Shown here piece after piece: positions 54,056-63,187 of a stretch of 64,000 nt of DNA. The stretch covers positions 2,202,407-2,266,406 of the forward strand of contig NZ_NCSS01000006.1 of the NCBI RefSeq assembly GCF_002088935.1, given 5' to 3'. A model generated the notes under the pieces. It was not told the origin of the DNA. It made no database searches and saw only the letters and a list, made by a program, of their open reading frames with translations. This DNA is from Henriciella litoralis (GTDB lineage Bacteria; Pseudomonadota; Alphaproteobacteria; Caulobacterales; Hyphomonadaceae). Numbering within the stretch: the stretch's first letter is position 1; the number at the start of each line of letters is the position of its first letter. A program made the position numbers and the translations under genes.

Positions 54056-55453
54056 CTAATTGATCACGCCGCGTATCGCAGCACGCGCAGCCAGGACTGG
54101 GCTTACAAGATGGGTCCGACCCCCGCGCCCCTGCCGACCTTCAAAATTCCGGTTGGAGGTCGACGCGCAGCGCTCGCCGGGCGCGAGCGTGTCCGGGTTC
54201 ATGCCGAGGCACATGGAGCAGCCAGGCTCTCTCCATTCAAATCCGGCATCCAGGAATATCTTGTCCAGCCCTTCGGCTTCGGCTTGCGCCCGGACCAGTC
54301 CGGACCCGGGTACGACCATGGCGCGAACGCCTGAGGCTACATGCGCGCCTTCGGCAATTTTGGCGGCCGCACGCAAATCCTCGATCCGCGAATTGGTGCA
54401 CGAGCCAATGAAGACGCGCTGCACGGGCGTCCCTGAAATGGGTGCGCCAGCGTCTAGCCCCATATATTCGAGCGCGCGTTCGGCGGCTGCTTTCTTGACC
54501 GGGTCGCGGATATCGGCCGGATCCGGCACGCGGCCGGACAGCGGAATGGCCTGCTCAGGGCTTGTGCCCCAGGTAATGGTCGGTTCGACTTCCTCTGCGC
54601 GGATTTCCACGATCCGGTCCCAGTGGGCGCCGTCATCGGAATGCAGCGTCCGCCAGACTTTCTCGGCCATTTCCCAGGCGCCGCCTTTTGGCGCGGCAGG
54701 TCGGCCTTTCATATAGGCGAATGTCTTCTCGTCCGGGGCAATAAGCCCGGCGCGCGCCCCGCCTTCGATCGACAGATTGCACAGCGTCATCCGGCCTTCC
54801 ATCGACAGGGCTTCAACCGCCTCGCCGCGAAATTCCATGACATGGCCTGTGCCGCCAGCCGTCCCGATAACCGAGATCAGATGCAGGGCGAGATCCTTCG
54901 CGGTCACACCGTCGCGCAGCTTGCCGCTCACTTCGATGGCCATATTCTTGTTCTTGCGCGCCCGAAGCGTCTGGGTCGCGAGCACATGCTCGACTTCAGA
55001 CGTGCCGATGCCGTGGGCCAGGGCGCCGAACGCCCCATGGGTCGAGGTATGACTGTCGCCGCAGACGATGGTCATACCGGGCTGGGTACGGCCCTGTTCG
55101 GGGCCGACCACATGGACGATGCCGTTTCGAAGGTCGCCCATCGGAAAGAATTCGATCCCGTGCTCGGCGACATTACGCGACAGCGCCGCAAGCTGGTTGC
55201 GCGCGGCCTCATCCTTCACGCCTTCAAGGCCAGCGGCCTGGTTCTCTGTCGGGGTGTTATGGTCAGCCACAGCCAGCGTAAGATCGGGGCGGCGGACCTT
55301 GCGATTTTCGACCTTCAGTCCGGCAAAAGCCTGGGGTGTGGTGACCTCGTGGATAAGATGAAGGTCGATATAGATGAGCGATTCGCCGCTCGACTTGTCG
55401 GTCTGAACCGTGTGGGAATCCCAGATCTTGTCGTAAAGCGTTCTGGCCGTCAT
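54056..55453 (-). CDS. leuC: 3-isopropylmalate dehydratase large subunit
   Basis: Iron-sulfur aconitase-family subunit that isomerises isopropylmalate. The 465-residue protein starts [16 protein letters not shown], has [17 protein letters not shown], the cluster Cys in [14 protein letters not shown], and [11 protein letters not shown] with two more. The ATG at 55453 has GGAG upstream; an ATG at 55486 is not supported. First gene of the leu operon; the 139-bp gap upstream includes the terminator of the preceding gene. Confidence 0.96.
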   Translation of the reverse strand: MTARTLYDKIWDSHTVQTDKSSGESLIYIDLHLIHEVTTPQAFAGLKVENRKVRRPDLTLAVADHNTPTENQAAGLEGVKDEAARNQLAALSRNVAEHGIEFFPMGDLRNGIVHVVGPEQGRTQPGMTIVCGDSHTSTHGAFGALAHGIGTSEVEHVLATQTLRARKNKNMAIEVSGKLRDGVTAKDLALHLISVIGTAGGTGHVMEFRGEAVEALSMEGRMTLCNLSIEGGARAGLIAPDEKTFAYMKGRPAAPKGGAWEMAEKVWRTLHSDDGAHWDRIVEIRAEEVEPTITWGTSPEQAIPLSGRVPDPADIRDPVKKAAAERALEYMGLDAGAPISGTPVQRVFIGSCTNSRIEDLRAAAKIAEGAHVASGVRAMVVPGSGLVRAQAEAEGLDKIFLDAGFEWREPGCSMCLGMNPDTLAPGERCASTSNRNFEGRQGRGGRTHLVSPVLAARAAIRGVIN

Positions 55454-55540
55454 AGCTTGGTCTCCTGATGCGGCGCAACAAACCATCGGAGCTTCGATTA
55501 CGCAAGTTCAGGCATGCCTGAATTTCCCACCACATATACG

Positions 55541-55568
55541 AAAAAGGGCCAGCTTCGCAGCTGGCCCT
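55541..55568 (-). terminator. Terminator after the repeat-protein gene
   Basis: Perfect 10-bp inverted repeat AGGGCCAGCT / AGCTGGCCCT with a TCGC loop (55545-55568), followed on the minus strand by TTTTT. It separates the repeat-protein gene from leuC. Confidence 0.88.
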
Positions 55569-55592
55569 CTATCTTTATAAGGCTGGGTCAGT

Positions 55593-56993
55593 TTAGCAGA
55601 CGCAAGTCGGGCCAACATTCAGGACAACCAGCGAGGCACGTTGTGTCTCATACCGGGTCGGTGCAGTGACGCGCTCGACCTGTGGGCGGACCCGGCGGTA
55701 TTCGACAGGCTGGATGATCTTGCGAACAACCGGCTGGATGATATCGCGCTGGGTCACCGCTTCGAAGTAGGATTCTGTCACTTCTTCACGTGTGCGGGTC
55801 TCAACCTGCGGGATGTAGTTCACCTGGGTTTGCGGGATCGGCTCAGCTTCAACGCGGCCTTGAAGGTACTGTTCTTCATAGCGTGTTGGCGCAGTGACCG
55901 TTTCCGTCGTGCCGCGAAGGATGCGACGCTCAACAGGCTGGATCGTGGTGACGACAACCGGCTGGATCACATTGCGGGTGACCTGGTCGATATAGACGTC
56001 TTCAACTTCCAGAACCGTACGCTCGGAGACCTGCGGGATAACCTGCTCGGAGATCTGTGGCGCGGTCTCGGTTTCGACGCGAACTGGAAGGTACTCTTCC
56101 TCATAGCGGGTCTGGTTGGTGACGGTTTCGGTCGTGCCGCGAAGGATGCGGCGCTCGACAGGCTGAACCATCGTCTTGACGACTGGCTGGTACACGTCGC
56201 GGCGGGTGACAGCATCGACATAGGTCTCGGTCACTTCCGGGCGGGTCACTTCATTGACCTGCTCGATAACATTTTCGACCACTTGTGGAACAGCGTCCTG
56301 CTCGACACGAACCGGCGCGCGGCGCGTTTCGTAACGGGTGTCAGCGGTCACAGTTTCCGTGCGAGGACGGGTCACGCGGCGCTGAACGGGGATAATCGTG
56401 GTGCGCTCGATCGGTTGGGTGATTTCGCGGCGGGTGACGACGTCGTAATAGGTTTCGCTCTCTTCAGTCACGTTTTCGACGGTGACTTGCGGGATCACGT
56501 TTTCCTGGACGGCTGGAACAGGCTGCTGTTCAACGCGAACTGGAAGGTACTCTTCCTCGTAACGTGTTTCTTCAGTGACTTGTTCTGTCTGAGGGCGAAC
56601 GATGCGACGCTCGATCGGCTGGATCAGCGTGCGCTCAACCGGCTGGATAACTTCGCGGCGGGTGACAGCATCGAAGTAGGTGGTCGTCTCTTCGACTTCG
56701 GTCTTCTCAGTGACACGCTCTTCAACGTTCTCACAGCAGAGCACGCTCTCAACGGCCGTTTCGTTGCCGCCGAGATAGCTGACATCGGCGACGCCGGAGG
56801 CGCCGCTGCGCTGGATAATGTCACGGACCTGTTCGTCGGACAGGACGCGTTCGGTCGTGGCAGATCCGTTGGACGAATAACGCTCACCAACGGCATCGCC
56901 GTCCCAAGTACCCATTTCACCGTCGGCGTGGGCTGCGAAAGGTAGGGCGGCCAAGGCGACAACACCCACCAGAAGTTTCTTGCTCAGTTTCAT
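55593..56993 (-). CDS. Secreted protein with five 76-residue Val/Pro/Glu-rich repeats
   Basis: A 466-residue exported protein I do not recognise. It has a Sec signal peptide (1-23, ending AAHA), an N-terminal unit (24-100) with adjacent Cys86-Cys87, then five repeats whose YxDAVTRR motif starts at 106, 182, 258, 334 and 409, so the period is 76 (once 75). Each repeat has paired QPVE elements, RR(I/V)xR, TExVTxxTRYE, PVRVE and IPQV, and looks all-beta. The last repeat is cut short, ending GPTCVC. The Val-Pro-Glu style recalls eukaryotic alveolins, by appearance only. AAGGTGAT precedes the ATG; a terminator follows. Confidence 0.85.
   Translation of the reverse strand: MKLSKKLLVGVVALAALPFAAHADGEMGTWDGDAVGERYSSNGSATTERVLSDEQVRDIIQRSGASGVADVSYLGGNETAVESVLCCENVEERVTEKTEVEETTTYFDAVTRREVIQPVERTLIQPIERRIVRPQTEQVTEETRYEEEYLPVRVEQQPVPAVQENVIPQVTVENVTEESETYYDVVTRREITQPIERTTIIPVQRRVTRPRTETVTADTRYETRRAPVRVEQDAVPQVVENVIEQVNEVTRPEVTETYVDAVTRRDVYQPVVKTMVQPVERRILRGTTETVTNQTRYEEEYLPVRVETETAPQISEQVIPQVSERTVLEVEDVYIDQVTRNVIQPVVVTTIQPVERRILRGTTETVTAPTRYEEQYLQGRVEAEPIPQTQVNYIPQVETRTREEVTESYFEAVTQRDIIQPVVRKIIQPVEYRRVRPQVERVTAPTRYETQRASLVVLNVGPTCVC
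55644..56678 (-). repeat. Tandem repeat tract, about 4.5 units of 228 bp
   Basis: The 76-residue protein repeats are also visible as DNA: blocks such as GTCGTGCCGCGAAGGATG recur (near 55908 and 56131), showing that repeats 3 and 4 are the most similar pair and probably the most recently duplicated. Confidence 0.8.
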
Positions 56994-57332
56994 ATCACCT
57001 TCCCCAATATGACCCACGGCCATCAAAGGATTTAAATTGTGTTCCCGAACGCCCTCGGGATTGCTGGTTGACGCGCTGAAAACAACGCCGCTCATTTCGT
57101 ATACGAAACGATAATGGTGAAACCAAATGGATTCGCTTCGTACGCGAGCGGGCGGTTGAAACCACGTGTCCCGGTTTGGGATCATTCGGCCTCTAGGACC
57201 GCTCTACGGCCTACTCTGCAAAGGGCGTGCCGAAATCCACAGCCGTAATGATTGCTAGGAATCCGGCCGAGATACAAAAAAGGCCCCGCGGATCTCGCAG
57301 GGCCTTTGTGTCATGTATTGAAAGGGGAAAAC
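56994..57332. other. Intergenic region upstream of the repeat-protein gene
   Basis: A 339-bp stretch between rplS and the repeat-protein gene. It holds the rplS terminator (57276-57305), a perfect 14-bp palindrome TTTCGTATACGAAA at 57095-57108, a weaker CGCTTCGTACGCGAGCG at 57134-57150, and a CCCGA/TCGGG hairpin near 57047. The promoter of the repeat-protein gene must lie here, but no clear -35/-10 pair can be picked out by eye. Confidence 0.5.
57276..57305 (-). terminator. Terminator after rplS
   Basis: Stem AGGCCC / GGGCCT with further CGCG/TCGC pairing (57281-57305), followed on the minus strand by TTTTTT. It ends the trmD-rplS transcript. Confidence 0.85.
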
Positions 57333-57926
57333 CTATTCGCCGCTCTTTTCGGCATCGGCTTCAGCGGCAGCAGCTTCCGCCTCAGCAGCGGCCGCTTTTG
57401 CTTCAGCTTCTGCAGCAGCAGCTTCCGCCTCGGCGGCTTTTTGCTTGGCTTCTGCTTCAGCAGCGCGGTCTTTTGCGGCCTGCTCACGGCGGGCTGCTTT
57501 TTCTTCGACACGCTGGCGCTTACGCTCGGTTTTCGAAACCGTGACTTCAGCGACTTCCATGCCGTGGCCGGATGTCCGCTCAGCGATACGGGCCGATTTG
57601 CCGCGCAGATTGCGCAGATAGTAAAGCTTGGCGCGACGAACGCGGCCCTTGCGCTTCACTTCAATGCTTTCGATCATCGGCGAGACAACCGGGAACACGC
57701 GCTCGACACCTTCACCGAAGGAGATCTTGCGAACCGTGAAGTTCTCGTTGATGCCTGCACCGGCGCGTGCAATGCAAACGCCTTCGAAGCGCTGAACGCG
57801 CTCACGGTCACCTTCGCGAATGCGCACATTCACAGACAGGGTGTCGCCAGGGGAAAATTCTGGAATCTCTTTGCCGGAAGTGACGCGGGCCACTTCTTCA
57901 GCTTCGAGCTGCTCAATCATGTTCAT
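57333..57926 (-). CDS. rplS: 50S ribosomal protein L19 with long C-terminal extension
   Basis: Large-subunit protein at the 30S-50S interface. The first 117 or so residues are standard L19 ([60 protein letters not shown]). The remaining 80 residues (118-197) are extra compared with the 115-residue E. coli protein: a basic segment (132-150) followed by an Ala/Glu/Lys repeat that should form a single charged helix. It overlaps trmD by 14 bp, the usual order. The tail has normal codon use and reads straight into a proper stop and terminator, so it is not an assembly error. Confidence 0.95.
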   Translation of the reverse strand: MNMIEQLEAEEVARVTSGKEIPEFSPGDTLSVNVRIREGDRERVQRFEGVCIARAGAGINENFTVRKISFGEGVERVFPVVSPMIESIEVKRKGRVRRAKLYYLRNLRGKSARIAERTSGHGMEVAEVTVSKTERKRQRVEEKAARREQAAKDRAAEAEAKQKAAEAEAAAAEAEAKAAAAEAEAAAAEADAEKSGE

Positions 57927-58641
57927 CGTCCGTCTCCGACGCTCGTATTTCTTGCCCGTTGAGGTAAGCGGCCCATAAATCGATCCGGCGGGCCTCTGTC
58001 AACAGTTTACTGCGGTTGAGCCGCCATTCGGCAATCTTTTGATGATCCCCGGATAAAAGGACATCCGGTGTCGGGTGATCTTCCCAGACGCGCGGCAATG
58101 TATATTGCGGATATTCAAGCAATCCGTTGGAGAAGCTCTCATCCTCAATCGAGGTCTGGTTGCCAGCAACGCCGGGCAGAAGGCGCACGGTTGCTTCTAT
58201 AATGGTTTGCGCGGCAACTTCCCCGCCCGCCAGAATAAAATCCCCGATCGAGACCTCAATCATGTCGCGATGTTCGATCACTCGTTCATCGAGGCCCTCA
58301 AAACGTCCGCAAAAACAGACCATGCCCGGGCCTCTGGCAAACGTCGCTGCCATGTCCGCATCGAAGGGCTGGCCCCGCGGACTTAGATAGATAAGCGGGC
58401 GCTCGGATGGCCCAAGACTGTCGATGGCCGCTGCGGCCACATCAGGGCGCAAAACCAGACCAGCCCCGCCGCCAGCTGGCGTTTCGTCGACCTGTCGGTG
58501 CCGGCCTAAGCCGAATTCGCGCAGATCAATCGTGTCGAGGGACCAAAGGCCGTCTCGCCTGGCGCGCCCAAGAATGGAAACATCCAGAACGCCCGGAAAA
58601 GCTTCCGGGTAGAGGGTTATAACAGAGACATCGAAGGCCAT
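57913..58641 (-). CDS. trmD: tRNA (guanine37-N1)-methyltransferase
   Basis: SAM-dependent enzyme making m1G37, needed for reading-frame fidelity. The 242-residue SPOUT protein has [25 protein letters not shown], the knot segments [12 protein letters not shown] and [27 protein letters not shown] and [14 protein letters not shown]. It is translated just before rplS with overlap. rimM and rpsP, usual upstream partners, are not adjacent here: a J-domain gene lies upstream on the same strand. Confidence 0.96.
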   Translation of the reverse strand: MAFDVSVITLYPEAFPGVLDVSILGRARRDGLWSLDTIDLREFGLGRHRQVDETPAGGGAGLVLRPDVAAAAIDSLGPSERPLIYLSPRGQPFDADMAATFARGPGMVCFCGRFEGLDERVIEHRDMIEVSIGDFILAGGEVAAQTIIEATVRLLPGVAGNQTSIEDESFSNGLLEYPQYTLPRVWEDHPTPDVLLSGDHQKIAEWRLNRSKLLTEARRIDLWAAYLNGQEIRASETDDEHD

Positions 58642-58674
58642 GATGATTGCACGGGGCCGATCACGGCCCTCGCT

Positions 58675-59295
58675 TTAGCCTTTCATCATGCCGGCGGCCT
58701 TGAGCGTTTTGCCCGCCCGAAGAACCCGCGCCAGCATATGCTCGGTCGAGCGGTCGCCGCCATTCGAGTCCGGGTGATACCGGCGAACATATTCGCTGTA
58801 CCGCACGCGGATTTCGGTGGCGGTTGCGCCGGGCTCAAGGTCCAGCTCATCAAGGGCACGCGAGGTGACACCAGCCGATTGCTGTTCCTTGCGCCGGGCC
58901 TGACGGGCTTCGGCATTTTCCTCGAAGAATTCGCGGCCACGCCAGCGACGCGGATCGTGCGCAGCTGCGGCCTTGTCCTTGCCCATCGGGCCGGTGCCGA
59001 ACTTCCAGGTCTTGTTGAAACCGTGGCGCGCCATCTCATTGAAGGCTTCCAGTTCGGCTTCCGACATGCCTGCGAAGAAGTCATAATTGCGATTATACTC
59101 GCCAGCATGCTTCTGGCAGAACCAGAGCACACCATCGAGGCCACGCGGTTTAGGCGCCGGATGGGCACCGGCCAGGTCGCAGTCTTCACGGTGACATTCA
59201 CGCGTTTCGACAGCTTTCTGGCGCTCGGCCTCGTCCTTGGGGGGCTTCACCCTTATATCGGTGAACTTGACGCGGTATGAAAAGTCTTTTGCCAT
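58675..59295 (-). CDS. J-domain protein (DnaJ-like, C-terminal J domain)
   Basis: A 206-residue protein with a C-terminal J domain: LDELDLEPGATATEIRVRYSEYVRRYHPDSNGGDRSTEHMLARVLRAGKTL, with the HPD tripeptide that stimulates Hsp70. The N-terminal half has a small Cys/His cluster (CHREDCDLAGAHP ... LWFCQKHAGEYN) that may bind zinc, and conserved NYDFFAGMSEAELEAF. It is the alphaproteobacterial type found divergent from bolA. The ATG at 59295 overlaps the 5' region of the bolA-like gene; no strong ribosome-binding site is seen. Confidence 0.88.
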   Translation of the reverse strand: MAKDFSYRVKFTDIRVKPPKDEAERQKAVETRECHREDCDLAGAHPAPKPRGLDGVLWFCQKHAGEYNRNYDFFAGMSEAELEAFNEMARHGFNKTWKFGTGPMGKDKAAAAHDPRRWRGREFFEENAEARQARRKEQQSAGVTSRALDELDLEPGATATEIRVRYSEYVRRYHPDSNGGDRSTEHMLARVLRAGKTLKAAGMMKG

Positions 59296-59324
59296 GGGTC
59301 GGGCAACATAGAGCGTACTTCTTA

Positions 59325-59603
59325 ATGAGGCTAGAATTGACAAACAGATCAGAGCGGATTCGTGCAGTTTTGACGCAGGTTTTTTCACCGGAGACGCTGA
59401 ACGTCACCGATGACAGTGCCCGTCACGCCGGTCATGCCGGGGCATCCCCCGAAGGTGAGACCCATTTCAACGTCGAAATCGTTGCGGCTGAGTTTTCCGG
59501 AAAAAGCCGTGTCGAGATGCAGCGCGCGGTCAATTCGGCGCTGAAGGATGAGTTTGATCGCGGCCTGCACGCCTTGTCGATCAAGGCGCGGGCGCCAAGC
59601 TGA
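59325..59603 (+). CDS. BolA-family protein
   Basis: A 92-residue BolA-like protein (HAGHAGASPEGETHFNVEIVAAEFSGKSRVEMQRAVNSALKDEFDRGLHALSIKARAP). The family works with monothiol glutaredoxins in iron-sulfur handling and also has a DNA-binding-type fold. The start is uncertain: ATG at 59325 fits, TTG at 59337 has GAGG upstream, and ATG at 59277 would overlap the divergent J-domain gene. It is a single gene. Confidence 0.9.
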   Translation: MRLELTNRSERIRAVLTQVFSPETLNVTDDSARHAGHAGASPEGETHFNVEIVAAEFSGKSRVEMQRAVNSALKDEFDRGLHALSIKARAPS

Positions 59604-59666
59604 TCTGGCTTTGAGTCTGTAATCAGGATGTAGGATAATCTGCAATATTCATTACAGAACACGCGT

Positions 59667-60095
59667 CTAGATGCGCGCGACCGCAAACCCGATCGCGACG
59701 AGGATCACCAGGATAAGCACAAGCGTCAGGCTCACGGCCACCACGCGGCGCGCGCTGCCGCGTTGCTTCTTCCGGGTGGCTGCGCTCGCGGAGCGACGAT
59801 GCGGGGCAAGTGTCCAGCGATGGGTGAAAAACCCGATCGCGGCGACCATGCCGATAATCCCGGACGTAAAAGCCTGCGCAAAGAATGCGAGACCTGCGCC
59901 CAGTAAGACCACGAAGCAGACCTGCGTGCTGACATTCACCAAAAGCGAGCGGACATGAAGGTCAGCCCGGCGCGCATCAAGATTGTCATAAGAGGCATTC
60001 GGCGCGGCAATCGCAGCCGTCCACGCGCTGCCAGCGCCAAAGCCGTAAAAGGCGATGGCCAGCAATTGCGACAGATCCCGCAGCTGTTCGATCAT
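59667..60095 (-). CDS. Hypothetical inner-membrane protein
   Basis: A 142-residue protein with about four hydrophobic segments (8-30, 53-72, 74-91, 117-140) and a basic loop RRSASAATRKKQRGSARR before the last. Not recognised. It follows ruvB after 8 bp, so it is probably the last gene of the ruvC-ruvA-ruvB transcript, but no link to recombination is implied. Other alphaproteobacterial ruv operons often end with tolQ/ybgC genes; these are absent here. Confidence 0.6.
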   Translation of the reverse strand: MIEQLRDLSQLLAIAFYGFGAGSAWTAAIAAPNASYDNLDARRADLHVRSLLVNVSTQVCFVVLLGAGLAFFAQAFTSGIIGMVAAIGFFTHRWTLAPHRRSASAATRKKQRGSARRVVAVSLTLVLILVILVAIGFAVARI

Positions 60096-60103
60096 TTCTG
60101 CCC

Positions 60104-61135
60104 TTACTTTCCGTTGAAGAGCCCCGACTGGGTTGGCGTATCTGGAGGGGTAAGCCCCATACGCTCATAGGCCAGCGGCGCCGCCACACGTCCTCGCGGG
60201 GTTCTGGCAACATAACCCTTCTGCATCAGAAAGGGTTCAATCACGTCTTCCACGGCGTCGCGCGCCTCTGAAAGTGCAGCCGCCAGCGTATCGGCGCCAA
60301 CCGGGCCGCCCGCATAGGTTTTGACAAGGGCATTGAGATAGCGCCGGTCCAGCGCATCAAGACCATCCTCATCGATTTCCAGCCGCGCCAGCGCACGGGT
60401 CGCGGCCGCCTGGTCAATCTTTGCGCCTTCCGCTTCAGCAAAATCTCTCACGCGTCGCAAAAGCCGGATCGCGATTCGCGGTGTGCCGCGCGCGCGCCGG
60501 GCAATTTCCAGCGCCCCGTCTTCGCTAAGCTGCGCACCGAGTTTCCGGCCTGCCGCCATGATGATGCGCGCCAGCTCGTCCGGCTCATAGAATTGCAGGC
60601 GCATCGGAATGCCGAACCGGTCGCGCAACGGATTGGCGAGGAGTCCCGCCCGCGTTGTCGCGCCGACCAGCGTAAATGGCGCAAGGTCCAGCCGGACAGA
60701 CCGGGCAGACGGCCCCTCGCCGATCACGATATCCAGCGCATAGTCTTCCATCGCGGGATAGAGGATTTCCTCCACCGCCGGTGGCAGACGATGGATCTCG
60801 TCGATGAAAAGCACGTCATTGGCTTCGAGATTGGTGAGGATCGCCGCCAGATCCCCGGCCTTGGCAATCACCGGTCCGGACGTCGATCTAAAACCGACAC
60901 CCAGCTCTTTCGACACAATCTGGGCGAGCGTCGTCTTGCCCAGCCCTGGCGGGCCGAACAACAGGACATGGTCCAGTGCCTCCCCCCGGGCCCGCGTCGC
61001 ATCGACATAGACTTTAAGGTTCGAGATGATGGTTTCCTGCCCGACATAATCGGCAAAGCTCTGCGGCCGCAGCGCCCGGTCAAGCGCTTCGCCGGATTGG
61101 CGTTCGGGATCAGTGAGGCTTCCATCACGGCTCAT
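60104..61135 (-). CDS. ruvB: Holliday junction ATP-dependent helicase RuvB
   Basis: AAA+ motor that drives branch migration with RuvA. The 343-residue protein has [12 protein letters not shown], Walker [14 protein letters not shown], Walker [42 protein letters not shown] and a winged-helix C-terminus ending [14 protein letters not shown] overlap with ruvA. Confidence 0.97.
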   Translation of the reverse strand: MSRDGSLTDPERQSGEALDRALRPQSFADYVGQETIISNLKVYVDATRARGEALDHVLLFGPPGLGKTTLAQIVSKELGVGFRSTSGPVIAKAGDLAAILTNLEANDVLFIDEIHRLPPAVEEILYPAMEDYALDIVIGEGPSARSVRLDLAPFTLVGATTRAGLLANPLRDRFGIPMRLQFYEPDELARIIMAAGRKLGAQLSEDGALEIARRARGTPRIAIRLLRRVRDFAEAEGAKIDQAAATRALARLEIDEDGLDALDRRYLNALVKTYAGGPVGADTLAAALSEARDAVEDVIEPFLMQKGYVARTPRGRVAAPLAYERMGLTPPDTPTQSGLFNGK

Positions 61136-61758
61136 GAGGTGGAAAGCTCTTTAAGGCCAGCCCGGATCAGGGCCGAGACATCAGCCTGAGGATCATTTCT
61201 GGATGCAGATAGAACCGCGCGAGAGGCATCGGCTTGTGGATAGCCGAGATTAACGAGGGCCGAGACCGCTTCGCTTCTTGCGCCCGATGCCGGTGCAGAG
61301 TCTGCCTCAGTGCTTGATTTGGATGTAGCGGGAGCGAATGCGCCAAAGCGCCCCATTGGCGGCGGCTTTCCAGAAAGTTCGCCCACAATACGCTCGGCCA
61401 GTTTCTTGCCGACGCCCTTGGCGCGCGTGATCGTCGCCGCATCTCCGGTCGCCAGTGCGTCGAGAATTTCCGGCGGCGATAGCGCATCCATTATGGCCAT
61501 GGCAGATTTGCCCGCGACGCCCGGCACATCCTGCAGCCGCACAAACCAGGCACGTGCTTCGTCGGACTCAAATGCAAACAGGGTGATCGAACTTTCGGTA
61601 ACCCGGGTCTCTATATGCAACTCAGCCTTCTCGCCCGGTGACAGGCGCGAAAGCAGTCGGCTTCCCGCCAGGGCGACATAGCCGACGCCGCCAACGTCGA
61701 TCATCACGCTGTCTGTGCCAACTGTCGCGATCTCTCCTCTGAGGCGCCCAATAATCAT
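61132..61758 (-). CDS. ruvA: Holliday junction-binding protein RuvA
   Basis: Tetrameric protein that holds the Holliday junction. The 208-residue protein has the OB-fold start [10 protein letters not shown], helix-hairpin-helix segments around [16 protein letters not shown] and [19 protein letters not shown], and a C-terminal UBA-like domain ([19 protein letters not shown]) that contacts RuvB. Overlaps by 4 bp with ruvC upstream and ruvB downstream. Confidence 0.96.
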   Translation of the reverse strand: MIIGRLRGEIATVGTDSVMIDVGGVGYVALAGSRLLSRLSPGEKAELHIETRVTESSITLFAFESDEARAWFVRLQDVPGVAGKSAMAIMDALSPPEILDALATGDAATITRAKGVGKKLAERIVGELSGKPPPMGRFGAFAPATSKSSTEADSAPASGARSEAVSALVNLGYPQADASRAVLSASRNDPQADVSALIRAGLKELSTS

Positions 61759-62255
61759 GCTGCCCCCCGCTTGAGGGAGACTGCGTGATGCGCGGTACAG
61801 ATCGCGCAGGCGAGGGCGTCAGACGCGTCAGACGCCATCTTCCCGGCCTTGGGCAACAGCCGCGCCACCATGAAGGCGACCTGCGTCTTGTCTGCCCCGC
61901 CCGTGCCAACCACGGCGAGCTTGATGGTGCGCGGCGAAAATTCGAGAACCTCGAGGCCCTGCCCATGAAGCGCGGCCATCGCTGCGCCGCGGGCCTGGCC
62001 GAGTTTCAGCGCTGAGCGCGGGTTCGCATTCACAATCGTTTCCTCAACCCCGCCATAGCCCGGCCGATATGCTGCAGCGAGCTCACTGATCGCGGCATGG
62101 ATACCGCCGAGCCGAGCCGCCAGCGCCAGACCCGGATCAATCCGGATCACACCATGTGCAATGTGAGTGAGACGAGAGCCGGCCTGCTCAATTACGCCCC
62201 AGCCAGTATGGCGGAGGCCGGGGTCGATGCCGAGGATGCGAATTGCGTCAGTCAT
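61755..62255 (-). CDS. ruvC: Holliday junction resolvase RuvC
   Basis: Endonuclease that cuts Holliday junctions. The 166-residue protein has the catalytic Asp in RILGIDPGLRHTGWG, the conserved Glu in YGGVEETIVNANPRSALKLGQARG, and terminal acidic residues in SDASDALACAICTAHH. First gene of ruvC-ruvA-ruvB with 4-bp overlaps. Confidence 0.96.
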   Translation of the reverse strand: MTDAIRILGIDPGLRHTGWGVIEQAGSRLTHIAHGVIRIDPGLALAARLGGIHAAISELAAAYRPGYGGVEETIVNANPRSALKLGQARGAAMAALHGQGLEVLEFSPRTIKLAVVGTGGADKTQVAFMVARLLPKAGKMASDASDALACAICTAHHAVSLKRGAA

Positions 62256-62336
62256 ACGCCCAGAGAAGCCCGCTTCAGGTTAACACCAGCTTTCACTATT
62301 CCTGATTTGTTCACTTCTGCAAGGCAAGGGCAAGTG

Positions 62337-63056
62337 TCAGGAAAAGAGGTAATGCACCGGCTCATCCGGCCCGGCGAAGACACCTGCCGTCAGCTTGCCG
62401 CCATAGACGGCGCCTGTGTCGAGATTGTAGCGGCGCACCGGTGTGCCGGCGGCATCAGGCTGAAAGTCGCGGGTTGGGGTGTGTCCATGCACAACGGTCC
62501 AGCCGTCCAGCGCCGTTGTTCGCCACGTGCTGGGATCGAAAAAGCGCTTGGAGCGCGTCCACATATGCACCCGCTCGCCGCTATCGGGAAAGGTGCGCGG
62601 CTCAACGCCCGCATGCACAAAGGCCAGTTTCTGGTCTTCGATCATATGGATCGTGTCGAGATTCTTTGCCCAGTCGAGATGGGCTTGCGGCGGGTGTTCA
62701 CGCCCACGCCGCCCATAGCTGCCAATCGTCTCATCGCCGCCATTGATCAGCCAGTGAAGGCGCGCTTCTGACTTGTCCGGCCCATAGGCCTCGATCATCA
62801 TCTGCTCATGATTGCCGCGAAGATTGATGACGTTGATATCGTCGCGCGCTTCCATCTCGATCAGAAGCTCCAGCACACCCGCGCTATCAGGCCCGCGATC
62901 AACAAAGTCACCGAGATGGATGAGGGTCATCGACCGGTCGCTGTAAAGCCGCTCATGATGGAACATGATCCGCGCATGCAGATCACGCAGCCGGTCAAGC
63001 TCACCGTGAATATCGCCGATGGCATAGATAACTGGCTGGTTCATGCGCTCGCTCAT
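62337..63056 (-). CDS. Calcineurin-like metallophosphoesterase (Ser/Thr phosphatase type)
   Basis: A 239-residue phosphoesterase with all three PPP-type metal motifs: GDIHGELDRL (14-23), GDFVDRGPDSAG and LRGNHEQMM, then two later His (VHAG and VHGHTPT). It resembles bacterial PrpE/lambda-type phosphatases that act on phosphoproteins or diadenosine tetraphosphate; substrate unknown. An ATG four codons on is an alternative start; neither has a strong ribosome-binding site. Stands alone between ruvC and the DJ-1 gene. Confidence 0.88.
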   Translation of the reverse strand: MSERMNQPVIYAIGDIHGELDRLRDLHARIMFHHERLYSDRSMTLIHLGDFVDRGPDSAGVLELLIEMEARDDINVINLRGNHEQMMIEAYGPDKSEARLHWLINGGDETIGSYGRRGREHPPQAHLDWAKNLDTIHMIEDQKLAFVHAGVEPRTFPDSGERVHMWTRSKRFFDPSTWRTTALDGWTVVHGHTPTRDFQPDAAGTPVRRYNLDTGAVYGGKLTAGVFAGPDEPVHYLFS

Positions 63057-63187
63057 AGATGGCCAGAAGGTGTGGACTCTTGCCTATAGGCGCAAGACTC
63101 GCCGCTCAGAGACGCCCCTTAATGAGGGAATGTCAGTCGGGAAAAGGTGCGTGACCGCTTATCGGACAAGCAGGACAGGTGCACGCG

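Noticed and set aside
55644..56678. Regular DNA repeats as a CRISPR array
   Set aside because: Units are 228 bp, diverged and open in one reading frame throughout; there are no short identical repeats with unique spacers.
55641..56945. 434-codon open frame on the plus strand
   Set aside because: Antisense shadow of the repeat-protein gene. The minus-strand frame has a signal peptide, ribosome-binding site and terminator.
57163..57168. CACGTG core upstream of the repeat-protein gene as a parS
   Set aside because: ACCACGTGTC lacks the parS arms.
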